38,312 nucleotides of DNA from SIG603 sp964369415 (GCA_964369415.1 CAYJFP010000021.1:1-38312), one strand, 5' to 3'. Positions 16,027-24,071 are shown, counted from the stretch's first letter. The notes: generated by a model from the sequence alone, not told the origin. Translations and numbers: made by a program.

Positions 16027-17883
16027 TTAGTTTACATCTTTAAAGTCAGCGTCGTAAACATCGCCTTCAGGAGCAGCTCCTGCATTTGGATCTTGGTATG
16101 CAGCATTAGGATCTTGATACGCTGCATTTGGATCTGCCTGAGCTTGCCCAGCTGCACCTTGATATAGTTTCTCACTAACAGCGTGAACAGCTTTTTGAAG
16201 CTCGTCAGTTGCTGTTTTGATAGCCTCTACATCAGCGCCTGCCATTTTTTCTCTTACAGCTGCTACTTTAGAGTTGATTTCGTTTTTATCTTCGTCTGTT
16301 AGTTTATCTGCGCTGTCTGAAACAAGTTTTTCAGATGTATAGCAAAGATGTTCTGCTGTATTTTTAACATCTACTTCTTCACGGCGTTTTTGGTCTTCTT
16401 GTGCAAATTGCTCTGCATTTTTAACCGCTGCATCAATATCTTCTTTACTCATATTTGTAGAAGAAGTGATAGTGATGTGCTGAACTGTACCTGTTCCTAA
16501 GTCTTTAGCAGTAACATTTACAATACCGTTTGCATCTATATCAAATGTAACTTCGATTTGTGGAATTCCTCTTGGAGCTGGCGCAATACCGTCAAGTTTG
16601 AATAAACCGAGTTGTTTATTGTCTTTTGCAAATTCTCTCTCGCCTTGTAAAACATTTACTTCAACCTGTGTTTGGTTGTCGGCAGCTGTCGAGAAAACTT
16701 GGCTTTTCTTTGTAGGAATTGTTGTGTTTCTGTCTATGATTCTTGTCATGACTCCGCCCATTGTCTCAAGACCTAGTGATAGTGGAGTAACATCAAGAAG
16801 TAGTAAACCTTGAACTTCTCCGCCTAAAACACCCGCTTGTAAAGCCGCACCAATGGCAACACATTCATCTGGGTTAATTCCTTTAAATGGCTCTTTTCCT
16901 ATAAAGCTTTTAACAGCGTCTTGAACAGCTGGAATTCTTGAAGAACCACCAACCATAAGAACTTTGTTAATTTCGCCTATTTGTAGACCTGAATCTTGTA
17001 GAGCTTGACGAACAGGACCCATTGTTTTTTCAACTAAGTCTGCTGTAAGTTCGTTGAATTTCGCTCTTGAAAGAGTTAAATCTAAGTGTTTAGGACCTGT
17101 TGCATCTGCCGTGATAAATGGTAAGTTAACATTTGCACTTGTCATTCCTGAAAGCTCGATTTTAGCTTTTTCAGCGGCTTCTTTAAGTCTTTGCATAGCC
17201 ATTTTATCGTTTCTTAAGTCTACGCCTTCAGTAGCTTTAAAGCTATCTGCAAGCCACTCGATAACTCTGCTGTCAAAGTCGTCTCCACCTAGTCTATTGT
17301 TACCAGCTGTAGCTAAAACTTCTTGAACGCCGTCGCCCATTTCGATAACTGATACGTCGAATGTACCGCCGCCTAAGTCGTAAACCATGACTTTTTGGTC
17401 GTTATCTTTGTCTATACCATATGAAAGAGCAGCCGCTGTAGGCTCGTTGATGATTCTTTTTACATCAAGACCTGCGATTTTACCTGCGTCTTTTGTAGCT
17501 TGACGTTGCGCATCTGTAAAGTACGCTGGAACTGTGATAACTGCACTTGTTACAGTGTCTCCTAAATATGCTTCTGCATCTGCTTTAAGCTTTTGAAGAA
17601 TCATCGCAGAAACTTCTTGAGGAGTGTAGTCTTTTCCATCGATAGAAACTTTATAATTTGTTCCCATTTCTCTTTTAATAGAAGAAATTGTTCTGTCAGG
17701 ATTTGTGATAGCTTGACGCTTTGCCACTTGGCCTACCATTCTTTCGCCTGTTTTTGAAAATGCAACTATAGAAGGAGTAGTTCTTGCGCCTTCTGCATTT
17801 GCTATAACTACTGGTTCGCCACCTTCAATAACTGCTACACATGAGTTTGTTGTACCTAAATCGATTCCTATGGTTTTTGCCAT
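16027..17883 (-). CDS. dnaK: Chaperone DnaK (Hsp70)
   Basis: ATP-dependent Hsp70 chaperone. The 618-aa protein has the nucleotide-binding domain (residues about 1-355; GIDLGTTNSC, DLGGGTFDVSV, VGGSSRIP), the interdomain linker with VLLLDVTPLSLG, a substrate-binding domain and helical lid, and a tail with three AAYQDPN-like repeats. The ATG at 17883 gives the canonical MAKTIGIDLG start with AAAGGATGG 7-9 nt upstream; an ATG four codons earlier overlaps that Shine-Dalgarno. It lies 37 nt after grpE. Confidence 0.99.
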   Translation of the reverse strand: MAKTIGIDLGTTNSCVAVIEGGEPVVIANAEGARTTPSIVAFSKTGERMVGQVAKRQAITNPDRTISSIKREMGTNYKVSIDGKDYTPQEVSAMILQKLKADAEAYLGDTVTSAVITVPAYFTDAQRQATKDAGKIAGLDVKRIINEPTAAALSYGIDKDNDQKVMVYDLGGGTFDVSVIEMGDGVQEVLATAGNNRLGGDDFDSRVIEWLADSFKATEGVDLRNDKMAMQRLKEAAEKAKIELSGMTSANVNLPFITADATGPKHLDLTLSRAKFNELTADLVEKTMGPVRQALQDSGLQIGEINKVLMVGGSSRIPAVQDAVKSFIGKEPFKGINPDECVAIGAALQAGVLGGEVQGLLLLDVTPLSLGLETMGGVMTRIIDRNTTIPTKKSQVFSTAADNQTQVEVNVLQGEREFAKDNKQLGLFKLDGIAPAPRGIPQIEVTFDIDANGIVNVTAKDLGTGTVQHITITSSTNMSKEDIDAAVKNAEQFAQEDQKRREEVDVKNTAEHLCYTSEKLVSDSADKLTDEDKNEINSKVAAVREKMAGADVEAIKTATDELQKAVHAVSEKLYQGAAGQAQADPNAAYQDPNAAYQDPNAGAAPEGDVYDADFKDVN

Positions 17884-17920
17884 AAAAAACACCATCCTTT
17901 AATTAATTTAATTTATTTTT

Positions 17921-18457
17921 TTAGTTTGCCACTTGTACCATGGCGTATCTTATTACCTTGTCACCGAGCATATAGCCCTTTTGGAAAACCTCTGTAACTG
18001 TATTCTCTTCAAACTCTTCGTTTTCTATATGAGAAACAGCGTTGTGTAAATCGGGGTTAAATTTGTCTCCGACTTCGCCAATTTTTGTAACGCCTAACTT
18101 TGAAAAACAGCCTTCGAATTGATTTTTAATCATTTCTATGCCCTTAACCAAATCTTCAGCACTCGCATTTTCTTGCCCTAAAGCTCTTTCGATATTATCT
18201 GCTACAGGCAAAACAGCATTTACTGCATCCGATGTGGCATTTGCATATGCCATCACTTTTTCATTTTGGCTTCTTTTTCTAAAATTATCGTACTCTGCAA
18301 GAACTCTTAGGTGCACCTCTTTGTATTTTTCAAACTCTTCTTTTAGTCTTTCGAGTTCCTCGTTTTCTTTGGAAGTCTTTTTCTTTTTCTTTTTTTCTTC
18401 CTTTGCTTCTTTTTCAGAAACTTCGTTTTCTATAACTTCATCTTTCTCTTTTTCCAC
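17921..18457 (-). CDS. grpE: Nucleotide exchange factor GrpE
   Basis: GrpE releases ADP from DnaK. The product is a long acidic/basic N-terminal coiled coil (residues about 1-80, Lys/Glu-rich) followed by the beta domain (EFEENTVTEVFQKGYMLGDKVIRYAMV). I chose GTG at 18457 (178 aa) because AAAGGAG stands 7 nt upstream; an ATG at 18493, overlapping the hrcA stop, would add 12 residues but has a poor ribosome site. Gene order hrcA-grpE-dnaK-dnaJ is standard for Firmicutes. Confidence 0.96.
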   Translation of the reverse strand: MEKEKDEVIENEVSEKEAKEEKKKKKKTSKENEELERLKEEFEKYKEVHLRVLAEYDNFRKRSQNEKVMAYANATSDAVNAVLPVADNIERALGQENASAEDLVKGIEMIKNQFEGCFSKLGVTKIGEVGDKFNPDLHNAVSHIENEEFEENTVTEVFQKGYMLGDKVIRYAMVQVAN

Positions 18458-18489
18458 TTGTATTCTCCTTTCAGATAAAATCTCTTTAA

Positions 18490-19506
18490 TCATGCATCTT
18501 CATTAATAAATTCAGTGAAGCTTTCACCTATATAATCTGCGGCATATTCTAATTCAGAAATAATTTTGGGGTAATCCATTCTAATAGGTCCCACTATGGC
18601 AATCACACCCTCACATTTTCCGGATATAAAATATTTAGCACTCACAATTCCTGTATCCCTTAGATTATAAAACATATTTTCTCCGCCTAAGAGAACTGAT
18701 ATTCTCGTAGGAAGATTCATAAACGTCTCTCTTAATAAGCTCGAATCACTTATTAGTCCCGAAATATCAGAAAGACTCTCCTGAGACAAATGATTTTGCA
18801 CATATAAATTAGCCTCTCCCCTTACAATTATCTCTGTCTTGACAGTTTCCTTTACCGCTTCGTAAAATGCCAAAATCGCATTTGTCATCAGCGCTGAAAC
18901 TTCCCCCAGTGAAACTGCAAAACTTTGTAAAAATGCGGGAGTAACAACCGAAAGCTCTATTCCCATAAGCTTTTTGTTAAAAGCCCTAAAGAACACTCTT
19001 AGCATATCTTGATTCAAATCAAATTCACACTTAAACACTCGGCTTACAACCGTACCGACCGAGCTTAAAAGAATAAGCACCGCTCTTCGTCTGCTAATTT
19101 GCACAAACTGAATCGCCTTTATCCTACTGCTATTGTCTCCTGGTTTGCTTATAATGCACGCATACTTTTCAGATAAAATCTCAGCGACTTTATAAAGTAG
19201 CTGTTCGGGGTCCGACGATGAAAACTCAAAGTCAAATCTCTTCTTTTGTTCTGAAGCTATTTTCCTTTTATTTTCACTTTCATTGATATATGCCCTAAAA
19301 CCCATCCCAGATGGAATCCTACCCGCCGATGTATGTGGCTGTTCAAGAAAACCAATTTCAGTAAGTTCTGCCATTTCATTCCTTACAGTAGCCGAGCTGA
19401 CTCCGATTTCACTTGCAATAAGTTTTGAGCCGACAGGCTCGCCGTATTCAAGATAATATTTAATTATAGTGTTCAAAATTTTCAGCTTTCTCGGTGTTAG
19501 GTTCAT
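18490..19506 (-). CDS. hrcA: Heat-inducible transcription repressor HrcA
   Basis: Repressor that binds CIRCE and is kept active by GroEL. The 338-aa protein begins MNLTPRKLKILN, with a winged helix at residues about 1-75 (GSKLIASEIGVSSATVRNEM) and the GAF-like/dimerisation domains afterwards. The ATG at 19506 has AGGTGAT 4-6 nt upstream and matches family starts; a GTG at 19524 is in frame but unneeded. It is the first gene of the operon it should itself repress through the CIRCE at 19529-19555. Confidence 0.97.
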   Translation of the reverse strand: MNLTPRKLKILNTIIKYYLEYGEPVGSKLIASEIGVSSATVRNEMAELTEIGFLEQPHTSAGRIPSGMGFRAYINESENKRKIASEQKKRFDFEFSSSDPEQLLYKVAEILSEKYACIISKPGDNSSRIKAIQFVQISRRRAVLILLSSVGTVVSRVFKCEFDLNQDMLRVFFRAFNKKLMGIELSVVTPAFLQSFAVSLGEVSALMTNAILAFYEAVKETVKTEIIVRGEANLYVQNHLSQESLSDISGLISDSSLLRETFMNLPTRISVLLGGENMFYNLRDTGIVSAKYFISGKCEGVIAIVGPIRMDYPKIISELEYAADYIGESFTEFINEDA

Positions 19507-19528
19507 GTTATCACCTCGTTTCACCGAT

Positions 19529-19555
19529 TTAGCACTCTACACTTTCGAGTGCTAA
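19529..19555 (-). promoter_or_regulatory. CIRCE operator (HrcA binding site)
   Basis: A perfect CIRCE: TTAGCACTC, 9-nt spacer, GAGTGCTAA. It starts just downstream of the -10 box and ends 23 nt before the hrcA ATG, so bound HrcA would block transcription of the whole operon. No second CIRCE precedes dnaJ. Confidence 0.98.
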
Positions 19556-19566
19556 GCCTTGATAAT

Positions 19567-19595
19567 AATTTACCACTTGCAGGCCAAAAAGTCAA
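19567..19595 (-). promoter_or_regulatory. Sigma-A promoter of the hrcA operon
   Basis: Minus strand: -35 TTGACT (19595-19590), a 17-nt spacer and -10 TAAATT (19572-19567). The expected transcription start coincides with the upstream edge of CIRCE. Confidence 0.88.
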
Positions 19596-19668
19596 TATAG
19601 TATTTGTAAATAGTTTGTGAATAATGCATTTGACTTTAACTGACTATTATTTTTAAATTATTAAAAAC

Positions 19669-19697
19669 TTGTAATCTTTATATTTTTGTGGTATTAT
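19669..19697 (+). promoter_or_regulatory. Putative promoter of the DUF3048 lipoprotein gene
   Basis: TTGTAA (19669-19674), a 17-nt spacer and extended -10 TGG-TATTAT (hexamer 19692-19697). The leader is about 28 nt and includes GAAAGGA before the ATG. Confidence 0.65.
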
Positions 19698-19731
19698 ACC
19701 AAATAGTAATGAATTTGAAAGGAATGTTTTA

Positions 19732-20817
19732 ATGAAAAAACTACTATCACTGCTTATTTTGCCGGCAGTAATATTATCTTTTGCTGCATGTTCTTCAGCA
19801 GAAGAATCCTCCTCTTCTTCAGAAGTGAGCGCATTGGCATCGGAAACTTCTGAAAGCGAAGTAAGCGCAAGCGAATCGCCAGAACCTACAGAAGAGCCAG
19901 AAACCGAATTTTCGGAAAATACAAACCCACTTACAGGTTTACCAACCCTATCAGACGAAGCTATAGACACTCGTCCAATAGCCGTAACAGTCAACAACTC
20001 AGAGTCTAATCTGCCACAATACGGCATTGCCGATGCCGATATAATCTTTGAATTTCCTGTTGAAGGAAACATGACAAGACTTATGGCGATGTATGCCGAT
20101 TATACAGTAGTCCCAGATATATGTTCTATTAGAAGTGCAAGATATTACATGCCTATGGTTTCAGAAGGTTTCGATGCCGTCTATATTCACTGGGGAATCA
20201 ACCCGACTCTTGCAGCTGCTACAGTAGCCGAACTTGGCATGGATAATATCGACGGAAACTATGGCGGAAATATTTTTGCAAGAGACCAAGATAAACTTAA
20301 CAGCGGTTATGCACTAGAGCATACAGGTATGCTTATAGGTGAGCAGTTACCAAGCTATCTTGAAAACAACGGCTACGACATGCAAATTGACGAAGACAAG
20401 ACTGATTTCTTCTTTAATTTCAACCAAACAGCTGTAGTTCCAGACGGAGACGCCATGACAAGCTTTACTGTTGATTTCCACGGATATTTCAGCGATTTCA
20501 CCTATGATGAAGAAAACGCCGTCTACCTAAAAACTCACAACGGAAACCCACATATGGACAGTAATACAAACACACAACTTGCCTTTACTAACGTCATCGT
20601 GCTTGAAACACCTGTCGGAGTCGCCGATGCAAGTGCAGATTTAAAATCTATTGACGTAACAGGAACAAACAAAAGCGGAAGCTACGTTTCGCAGGGAGTG
20701 CTTCAAAGCATCACTTGGACTAAAGAAAGTGCTACCGATACTCTAAAACTCTTTGACGAGGACGGAAACGAACTCTTTATCAATCCAGGCAAAACTTATA
20801 TATCCTTCGGGTCATAA
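19732..20817 (+). CDS. DUF3048 domain lipoprotein (YerB-like)
   Basis: A predicted lipoprotein on the outer face of the membrane: signal peptide with lipobox FAAC (Cys20), then a Ser/Glu/Pro-rich linker (about 22-62), then a DUF3048 region (about 63-361) with NPLTGLP, RPIAVTVNNS, ADIIFEFPVEG, RLMAMY and IRSARYYM, the signature start of YerB-like proteins. The length (361 aa) is normal. The biochemical role of the family is not established. It is monocistronic with its own promoter and terminator, divergent from the heat-shock operon. Confidence 0.92.
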   Translation: MKKLLSLLILPAVILSFAACSSAEESSSSSEVSALASETSESEVSASESPEPTEEPETEFSENTNPLTGLPTLSDEAIDTRPIAVTVNNSESNLPQYGIADADIIFEFPVEGNMTRLMAMYADYTVVPDICSIRSARYYMPMVSEGFDAVYIHWGINPTLAAATVAELGMDNIDGNYGGNIFARDQDKLNSGYALEHTGMLIGEQLPSYLENNGYDMQIDEDKTDFFFNFNQTAVVPDGDAMTSFTVDFHGYFSDFTYDEENAVYLKTHNGNPHMDSNTNTQLAFTNVIVLETPVGVADASADLKSIDVTGTNKSGSYVSQGVLQSITWTKESATDTLKLFDEDGNELFINPGKTYISFGS

Positions 20818-20838
20818 ATTCAATATCGTTAACATTAT

Positions 20839-20868
20839 AAAGTGAATGGGCAAAACCATTCACTTTTT
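20839..20868 (+). terminator. Intrinsic terminator after the DUF3048 gene
   Basis: AAAGTGAATGG (20839-20849) pairs with CCATTCACTTT (20856-20866) around a 6-nt loop, followed by T residues. Confidence 0.9.
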
Positions 20869-20877
20869 CATTTATTA

Positions 20878-20906
20878 TTGTTATTAATAACTATCTGTGC
20901 TACAAT
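20878..20906 (+). promoter_or_regulatory. Putative promoter of the phosphotransferase gene
   Basis: TTGTTA (20878-20883), a 17-nt spacer and extended -10 TGC-TACAAT (hexamer 20901-20906). It lies directly after the preceding terminator. Confidence 0.7.
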
Positions 20907-20935
20907 ATTTTAATTATTAGTAAAGGGGTGTTTTT

Positions 20936-21808
20936 ATGATTTTCGAAAAAATCAAAGATAAAGTATTTATCGAAAAAGGCTGGTCACCTGATAAAAAATA
21001 CCTTGCAGTAGCAGATACTGGTGAAAAATTTTTACTCAGAATCAGCCCACATGAAAAGCTTGAATATCGCCGCAAGTTATTCGGCATTCTTAAAGAACTT
21101 TCGCTAAAAAACATCTCCATGAACCACGCTATTGAAATGGGAATTTGCTCTGAAGGTGTCTACACCATATTTTCTTTTATAGACGGAAGCGACGCCGAAG
21201 ACGTAATTCCCCTTTTACAAATTGATAAACAGTACCAACTTGGTATAGACGGCGGCAAAATGCTTAAAGAAATCCACTCTATTCCCGCACCTGAAGATAC
21301 TGAAGATTGGCACAGTTATTTTAATAAAAAAACAGATAAGAAAATCGAGAAATACTTAAACTGCGGCATAAAATTTGACGGCGACGATAAAATCCTTTCT
21401 TACCTTGCCAAAAACCGTGACCTTTTTCTCAATCGTCCTTTATGCTTTCAGCACGGCGATTATCATATAGGAAACATGATGATAGAAAACGAAAAATTGG
21501 TCGTAATAGATTTTGACCGCTACGACTTCGGCGACCCGTGGGAAGAGTTCAACCGAATTGTATGGTGCGCTCAGGCTTCACCTAGCTTTGCTAGTGGTAT
21601 AATCGACGGATATTTTGATAGCAATGTGCCTTTACTTTTTTGGAAGTGCCTTGCCTTTTACATAGCCGCAAACACGCTTTCTTCCATTTACTGGGCGATT
21701 GATTTTGGACAAAGTGAGATAAACACCATGCTTAACCAGTCTAAAGATGTTCTATCTTGGTATGATAATTTTGAAAATGTCGTTCCAACTTGGTATAAAA
21801 ATATTTAA
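20936..21808 (+). CDS. APH-family phosphotransferase (aminoglycoside/choline kinase-like)
   Basis: A 290-aa kinase-fold protein. The N-terminal lobe is at about 1-95; the catalytic loop HGDYHIGNM (about residue 177) has the Asp base and the metal-binding Asn; IDFDRYDFGDP (about 194) supplies the Mg-binding Asp. These are the hallmarks of the aminoglycoside phosphotransferase/choline kinase superfamily. It has no close match that I can name to a known resistance enzyme, and most members in Clostridia are uncharacterised, so resistance should not be assumed. AAAGGGGTG precedes the ATG. It is flanked by its own promoter and terminator. Confidence 0.88.
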   Translation: MIFEKIKDKVFIEKGWSPDKKYLAVADTGEKFLLRISPHEKLEYRRKLFGILKELSLKNISMNHAIEMGICSEGVYTIFSFIDGSDAEDVIPLLQIDKQYQLGIDGGKMLKEIHSIPAPEDTEDWHSYFNKKTDKKIEKYLNCGIKFDGDDKILSYLAKNRDLFLNRPLCFQHGDYHIGNMMIENEKLVVIDFDRYDFGDPWEEFNRIVWCAQASPSFASGIIDGYFDSNVPLLFWKCLAFYIAANTLSSIYWAIDFGQSEINTMLNQSKDVLSWYDNFENVVPTWYKNI

Positions 21809-21814
21809 ATAGAT

Positions 21815-21857
21815 AAAACCTCATGCGGTAGTTTTTTCACTATCACACGAGGTTTTT
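21815..21857. terminator. Bidirectional intrinsic terminator
   Basis: AAAACCTC (21815-21822) pairs with GAGGTTTT, and inner segments TG and GGTAGT pair with ACTATC and CA with small mismatches. T runs lie on both outer sides. It separates the convergent phosphotransferase gene and the DUF5685 operon. Confidence 0.85.
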
Positions 21858-21858
21858 A

Positions 21859-22407
21859 TTATTTCTTAAAGAGAAATTTTTTAGCCGCTGGGTGAAGCCT
21901 TGAATAGTAAATATATCCAAGTCCTTTGAGTGCTCCGTCATACAAAACAAACACTACATTCGCCGCTAAAAGCAGTACAATCAGTGTAAAATCACCCAGA
22001 ATCTCTATGCTTTCTATCGGTATTCCAAGCACAAACGTGACTATAAAATAATCAGCCACTGCGGCGGTATTAAATATAATAATCTTAATTACATAGGCTA
22101 AAACCTTGCTTTTTATTCTGCTTAAAGTGCTATATAAAACAGGATAATACCCAAAAAACAGCACATATATAAACATCGCCTCTCTATCTGCCGTAATAAA
22201 AAACGACAAAATAGCGACCAACAAATACACACCATAGGCATACTTCTCAGAACACTCTATTATCACAGGGATAAGTATACACCCCGCAATAGCTGGCAAT
22301 GCAATACTTGCAATCGGAATAACTCCAGCAAGCGCCATAACTACGAGTGAAATAGCTCCACATATCGCAGAAAAAACAAGTTTTACATTTGAATTAGCAG
22401 CAGGCAA
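21859..22407 (-). CDS. Six-helix membrane protein, third gene of the DUF5685 operon
   Basis: An integral membrane protein of 182 aa with about six hydrophobic segments (residues about 9-30, 32-50, 55-74, 77-96, 102-128 and 136-158) and a short basic C-terminus. Size, helix count and the IPIASIALPAIAGCILIPV segment are reminiscent of ECF-transporter S-components, but I see no substrate-specific motif and no EcfA or EcfT gene nearby, so this is only a resemblance. Its start overlaps the J-domain gene by 14 nt, which implies translational coupling. No function can be assigned. Confidence 0.85.
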   Translation of the reverse strand: MPAANSNVKLVFSAICGAISLVVMALAGVIPIASIALPAIAGCILIPVIIECSEKYAYGVYLLVAILSFFITADREAMFIYVLFFGYYPVLYSTLSRIKSKVLAYVIKIIIFNTAAVADYFIVTFVLGIPIESIEILGDFTLIVLLLAANVVFVLYDGALKGLGYIYYSRLHPAAKKFLFKK

Positions 22408-23020
22408 TCAGGTCACCACCCATACATTCACAACAGCAGTCGGCGCAGATAAGTGACGAGCACATGTCACAGCTGTTACAGCCGCCTGCTCTTCCGCCTT
22501 GCATATTTGGATTATACCCGCCGTATGCACCGCCTCTTTGATTCATCGACTGGTTAAGAGCCGACCTATATTCCATGTTTGAAGGATCCATCTGGCATGC
22601 TCTTGAGAAGTGAGTTTTAGCCTCTTCAAGCCACCCTCTTCTATAAAGAACAGAACCTTTTAAGAAATACCACTCTGCATTTCTTCTATCTGGCGGAACT
22701 CCGTTTAAGATTTGTTCTGCATCTGCAATTCTTCCCGAATTGATAAAATTTCTTACATCGGCATAGTTTGAAGAAGTATTAGCGCCTGAATAACCGCCTG
22801 CACTTCCGGCATATCCGCCAGTTTTTTTATTTTTTCTTCTTGCAACTATCTCATCATACGCCTCGTTGATCTCTTTCATCTTTTCATCTGCAAGATCAGC
22901 AAGTGGACTTTGCGCATACTGGTCCGGATGATATTTTTTCGCAAGAGTTCTATAAGCTTCTTTTACCTCTTCGTCTGTAGCATTTGGAGAAACCCCCAGC
23001 ACTTTATATGGATCTGACAT
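22394..23020 (-). CDS. J-domain/TPR protein with a Cys-rich C-terminus
   Basis: A 208-aa DnaJ-like protein distinct from the true DnaJ. The J domain covers residues about 3-63 with HPD intact (KYHPDQYA). A Gly/Tyr/Ser linker follows, then about 75 residues of TPR-like helices (AEWYFLKGSVLYRRG, EEAKTHFSRACQMDPSN). The last 28 residues contain ten Cys and end in Cys-Cys. There is no zinc-finger domain of DnaJ type. The ATG at 23020 is preceded by a TTG and then a stop, so it is firmly the start, yet the only Shine-Dalgarno (AAAGGTGG) is about 40 nt upstream beyond a hairpin. The J domain predicts recruitment of an Hsp70 (DnaK). Confidence 0.92.
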   Translation of the reverse strand: MSDPYKVLGVSPNATDEEVKEAYRTLAKKYHPDQYAQSPLADLADEKMKEINEAYDEIVARRKNKKTGGYAGSAGGYSGANTSSNYADVRNFINSGRIADAEQILNGVPPDRRNAEWYFLKGSVLYRRGWLEEAKTHFSRACQMDPSNMEYRSALNQSMNQRGGAYGGYNPNMQGGRAGGCNSCDMCSSLICADCCCECMGGDLIACC

Positions 23021-23066
23021 CAATTAAGAGAGCAAAAGGCACTGCCTTCGCTCTGCCACCACCTTT
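23018..23066 (-). promoter_or_regulatory. Split ribosome binding site: Shine-Dalgarno, hairpin, start codon
   Basis: AAAGGTGGTGG (23066-23056) directly follows the DUF5685 stop codon. A hairpin (23054-23029; AGAGC-G-AA..GGC, loop AGT, GCC..TTTTGCTCT with one bulge and one wobble) separates it from the ATG at 23020. Removing the hairpin brings the two within about 12 nt. Confidence 0.5.
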
Positions 23067-23965
23067 CAAAACTTTTCTGATTTTCTTCTCTTTTTATCTC
23101 TGACATGCAAAAATAAAATTTCTTTTTGAATTTGGGCTAAACCCAATTTAAGTATATTCTCTGTAATTCCGCCGTAGCGAAAAGAACTTAACAAATTAAC
23201 CGAACTACTAAGCATAGCTGCATTATTGTTTAGCATTTCATTCGCCTTTTCCTCTGCTTCTTTCAGCTTTTCTTCCTCTATTATTTCCCCTTTTAACTCA
23301 AAATAATTAATCAAAGGGTTAAAGGCCTTATCTTTAAAATCTTTTTGCAAATCATCCGCTGCATCCATTAGATAAATCCATCTTCCAAGAAAATATCCAA
23401 TTTGACTAAGCACTAATTTTTGCTCTTCATCTATCTCCGAAAAAATCTTTGAAAGAGCGTTTGCAGTAGGTTCACAGCATTCATCTATGCACGGATTCTC
23501 TGATTTCTCAATTTCATTTTGTCTTTTTGTCATCTCTTTAAGCGCTAAATCAAAACTTGGATAATCTTTAGCCGCTTTTTTTGCACTTCCTTTAATAAAA
23601 GGCATAAGCATTCTTGATGAAAGCGACTTAAAAAAGCTCTCGTCCTTAATATTATCTAGTATTTTGTGATAAGTCATTAGAACCGTCAGCGCCGCACCTT
23701 TGTGATACGCCTGATTTTCCTCTGATATGTAGTTGCACCTTTTCATCGGATTGACAACACATCTGCCTTTTCTCACCTTCGGACAAGTTTTCGTTAAATC
23801 AAGACAAAGTAAGGTATAAAATGTAAGGTCGTAATTCAGTGCCATTCTCGTAAAAACATTGTATCTTTTTCCAAGAGTTCGACACAAAGTGCAGTATACC
23901 GCCTTATATTCTTCATATTCGCCCACTAACATCATGGTTTTATAAGGTCTTACATATCCAAACAT
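23066..23965 (-). CDS. DUF5685 family protein, possibly isoprenoid-synthase-like
   Basis: A largely helical 299-aa protein with the DUF5685 N-terminus (FGYVRP, YCTLCRTLGKRY, NYDLTFYTLL). It has Cys clusters at residues 25-28, 55-77 (four Cys) and CIDECC at 159-164. Two Asp-rich motifs, LDNIKDE (Asp104, Asp108) and DAADDLQKD (Asp201, Asp205, Asp209), lie in helices; the second, with its LGRWIYLM lead-in and FNP follow-on, resembles the second Asp motif of squalene/phytoene synthases. No function is established for DUF5685; the enzyme-fold link is my inference. The ATG has GAAAGGA upstream. It is the first gene of the three-gene operon, with no convincing consensus promoter visible. Confidence 0.88.
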   Translation of the reverse strand: MFGYVRPYKTMMLVGEYEEYKAVYCTLCRTLGKRYNVFTRMALNYDLTFYTLLCLDLTKTCPKVRKGRCVVNPMKRCNYISEENQAYHKGAALTVLMTYHKILDNIKDESFFKSLSSRMLMPFIKGSAKKAAKDYPSFDLALKEMTKRQNEIEKSENPCIDECCEPTANALSKIFSEIDEEQKLVLSQIGYFLGRWIYLMDAADDLQKDFKDKAFNPLINYFELKGEIIEEEKLKEAEEKANEMLNNNAAMLSSSVNLLSSFRYGGITENILKLGLAQIQKEILFLHVRDKKRRKSEKF

Positions 23966-24053
23966 ATATTTTATCCTTTCATTTCATAAAGTTATATTAC
24001 AATAAAGGCTTAATGAGTTGTTGAACACATTGTAAACTTTTTAGGTGTAAACT

Positions 24054-24071
24054 AAAAATGATGTCATTTTT
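24054..24071. terminator. Possible weak terminator downstream of fetB
   Basis: AAAAATG (24054-24060) and CATTTTT (24065-24071) form a 7-bp A/T-rich hairpin with a 4-nt loop 8 nt past fetB. The stem has only one G-C pair, so it is a weak call. The rest of the 113-nt spacer shows nothing else I can support. Confidence 0.35.

Noticed and set aside
20936..21808. Aminoglycoside resistance gene
   Set aside because: The fold motifs are those of the wider APH/choline kinase superfamily; no feature identifies a known resistance enzyme or a mobile context.
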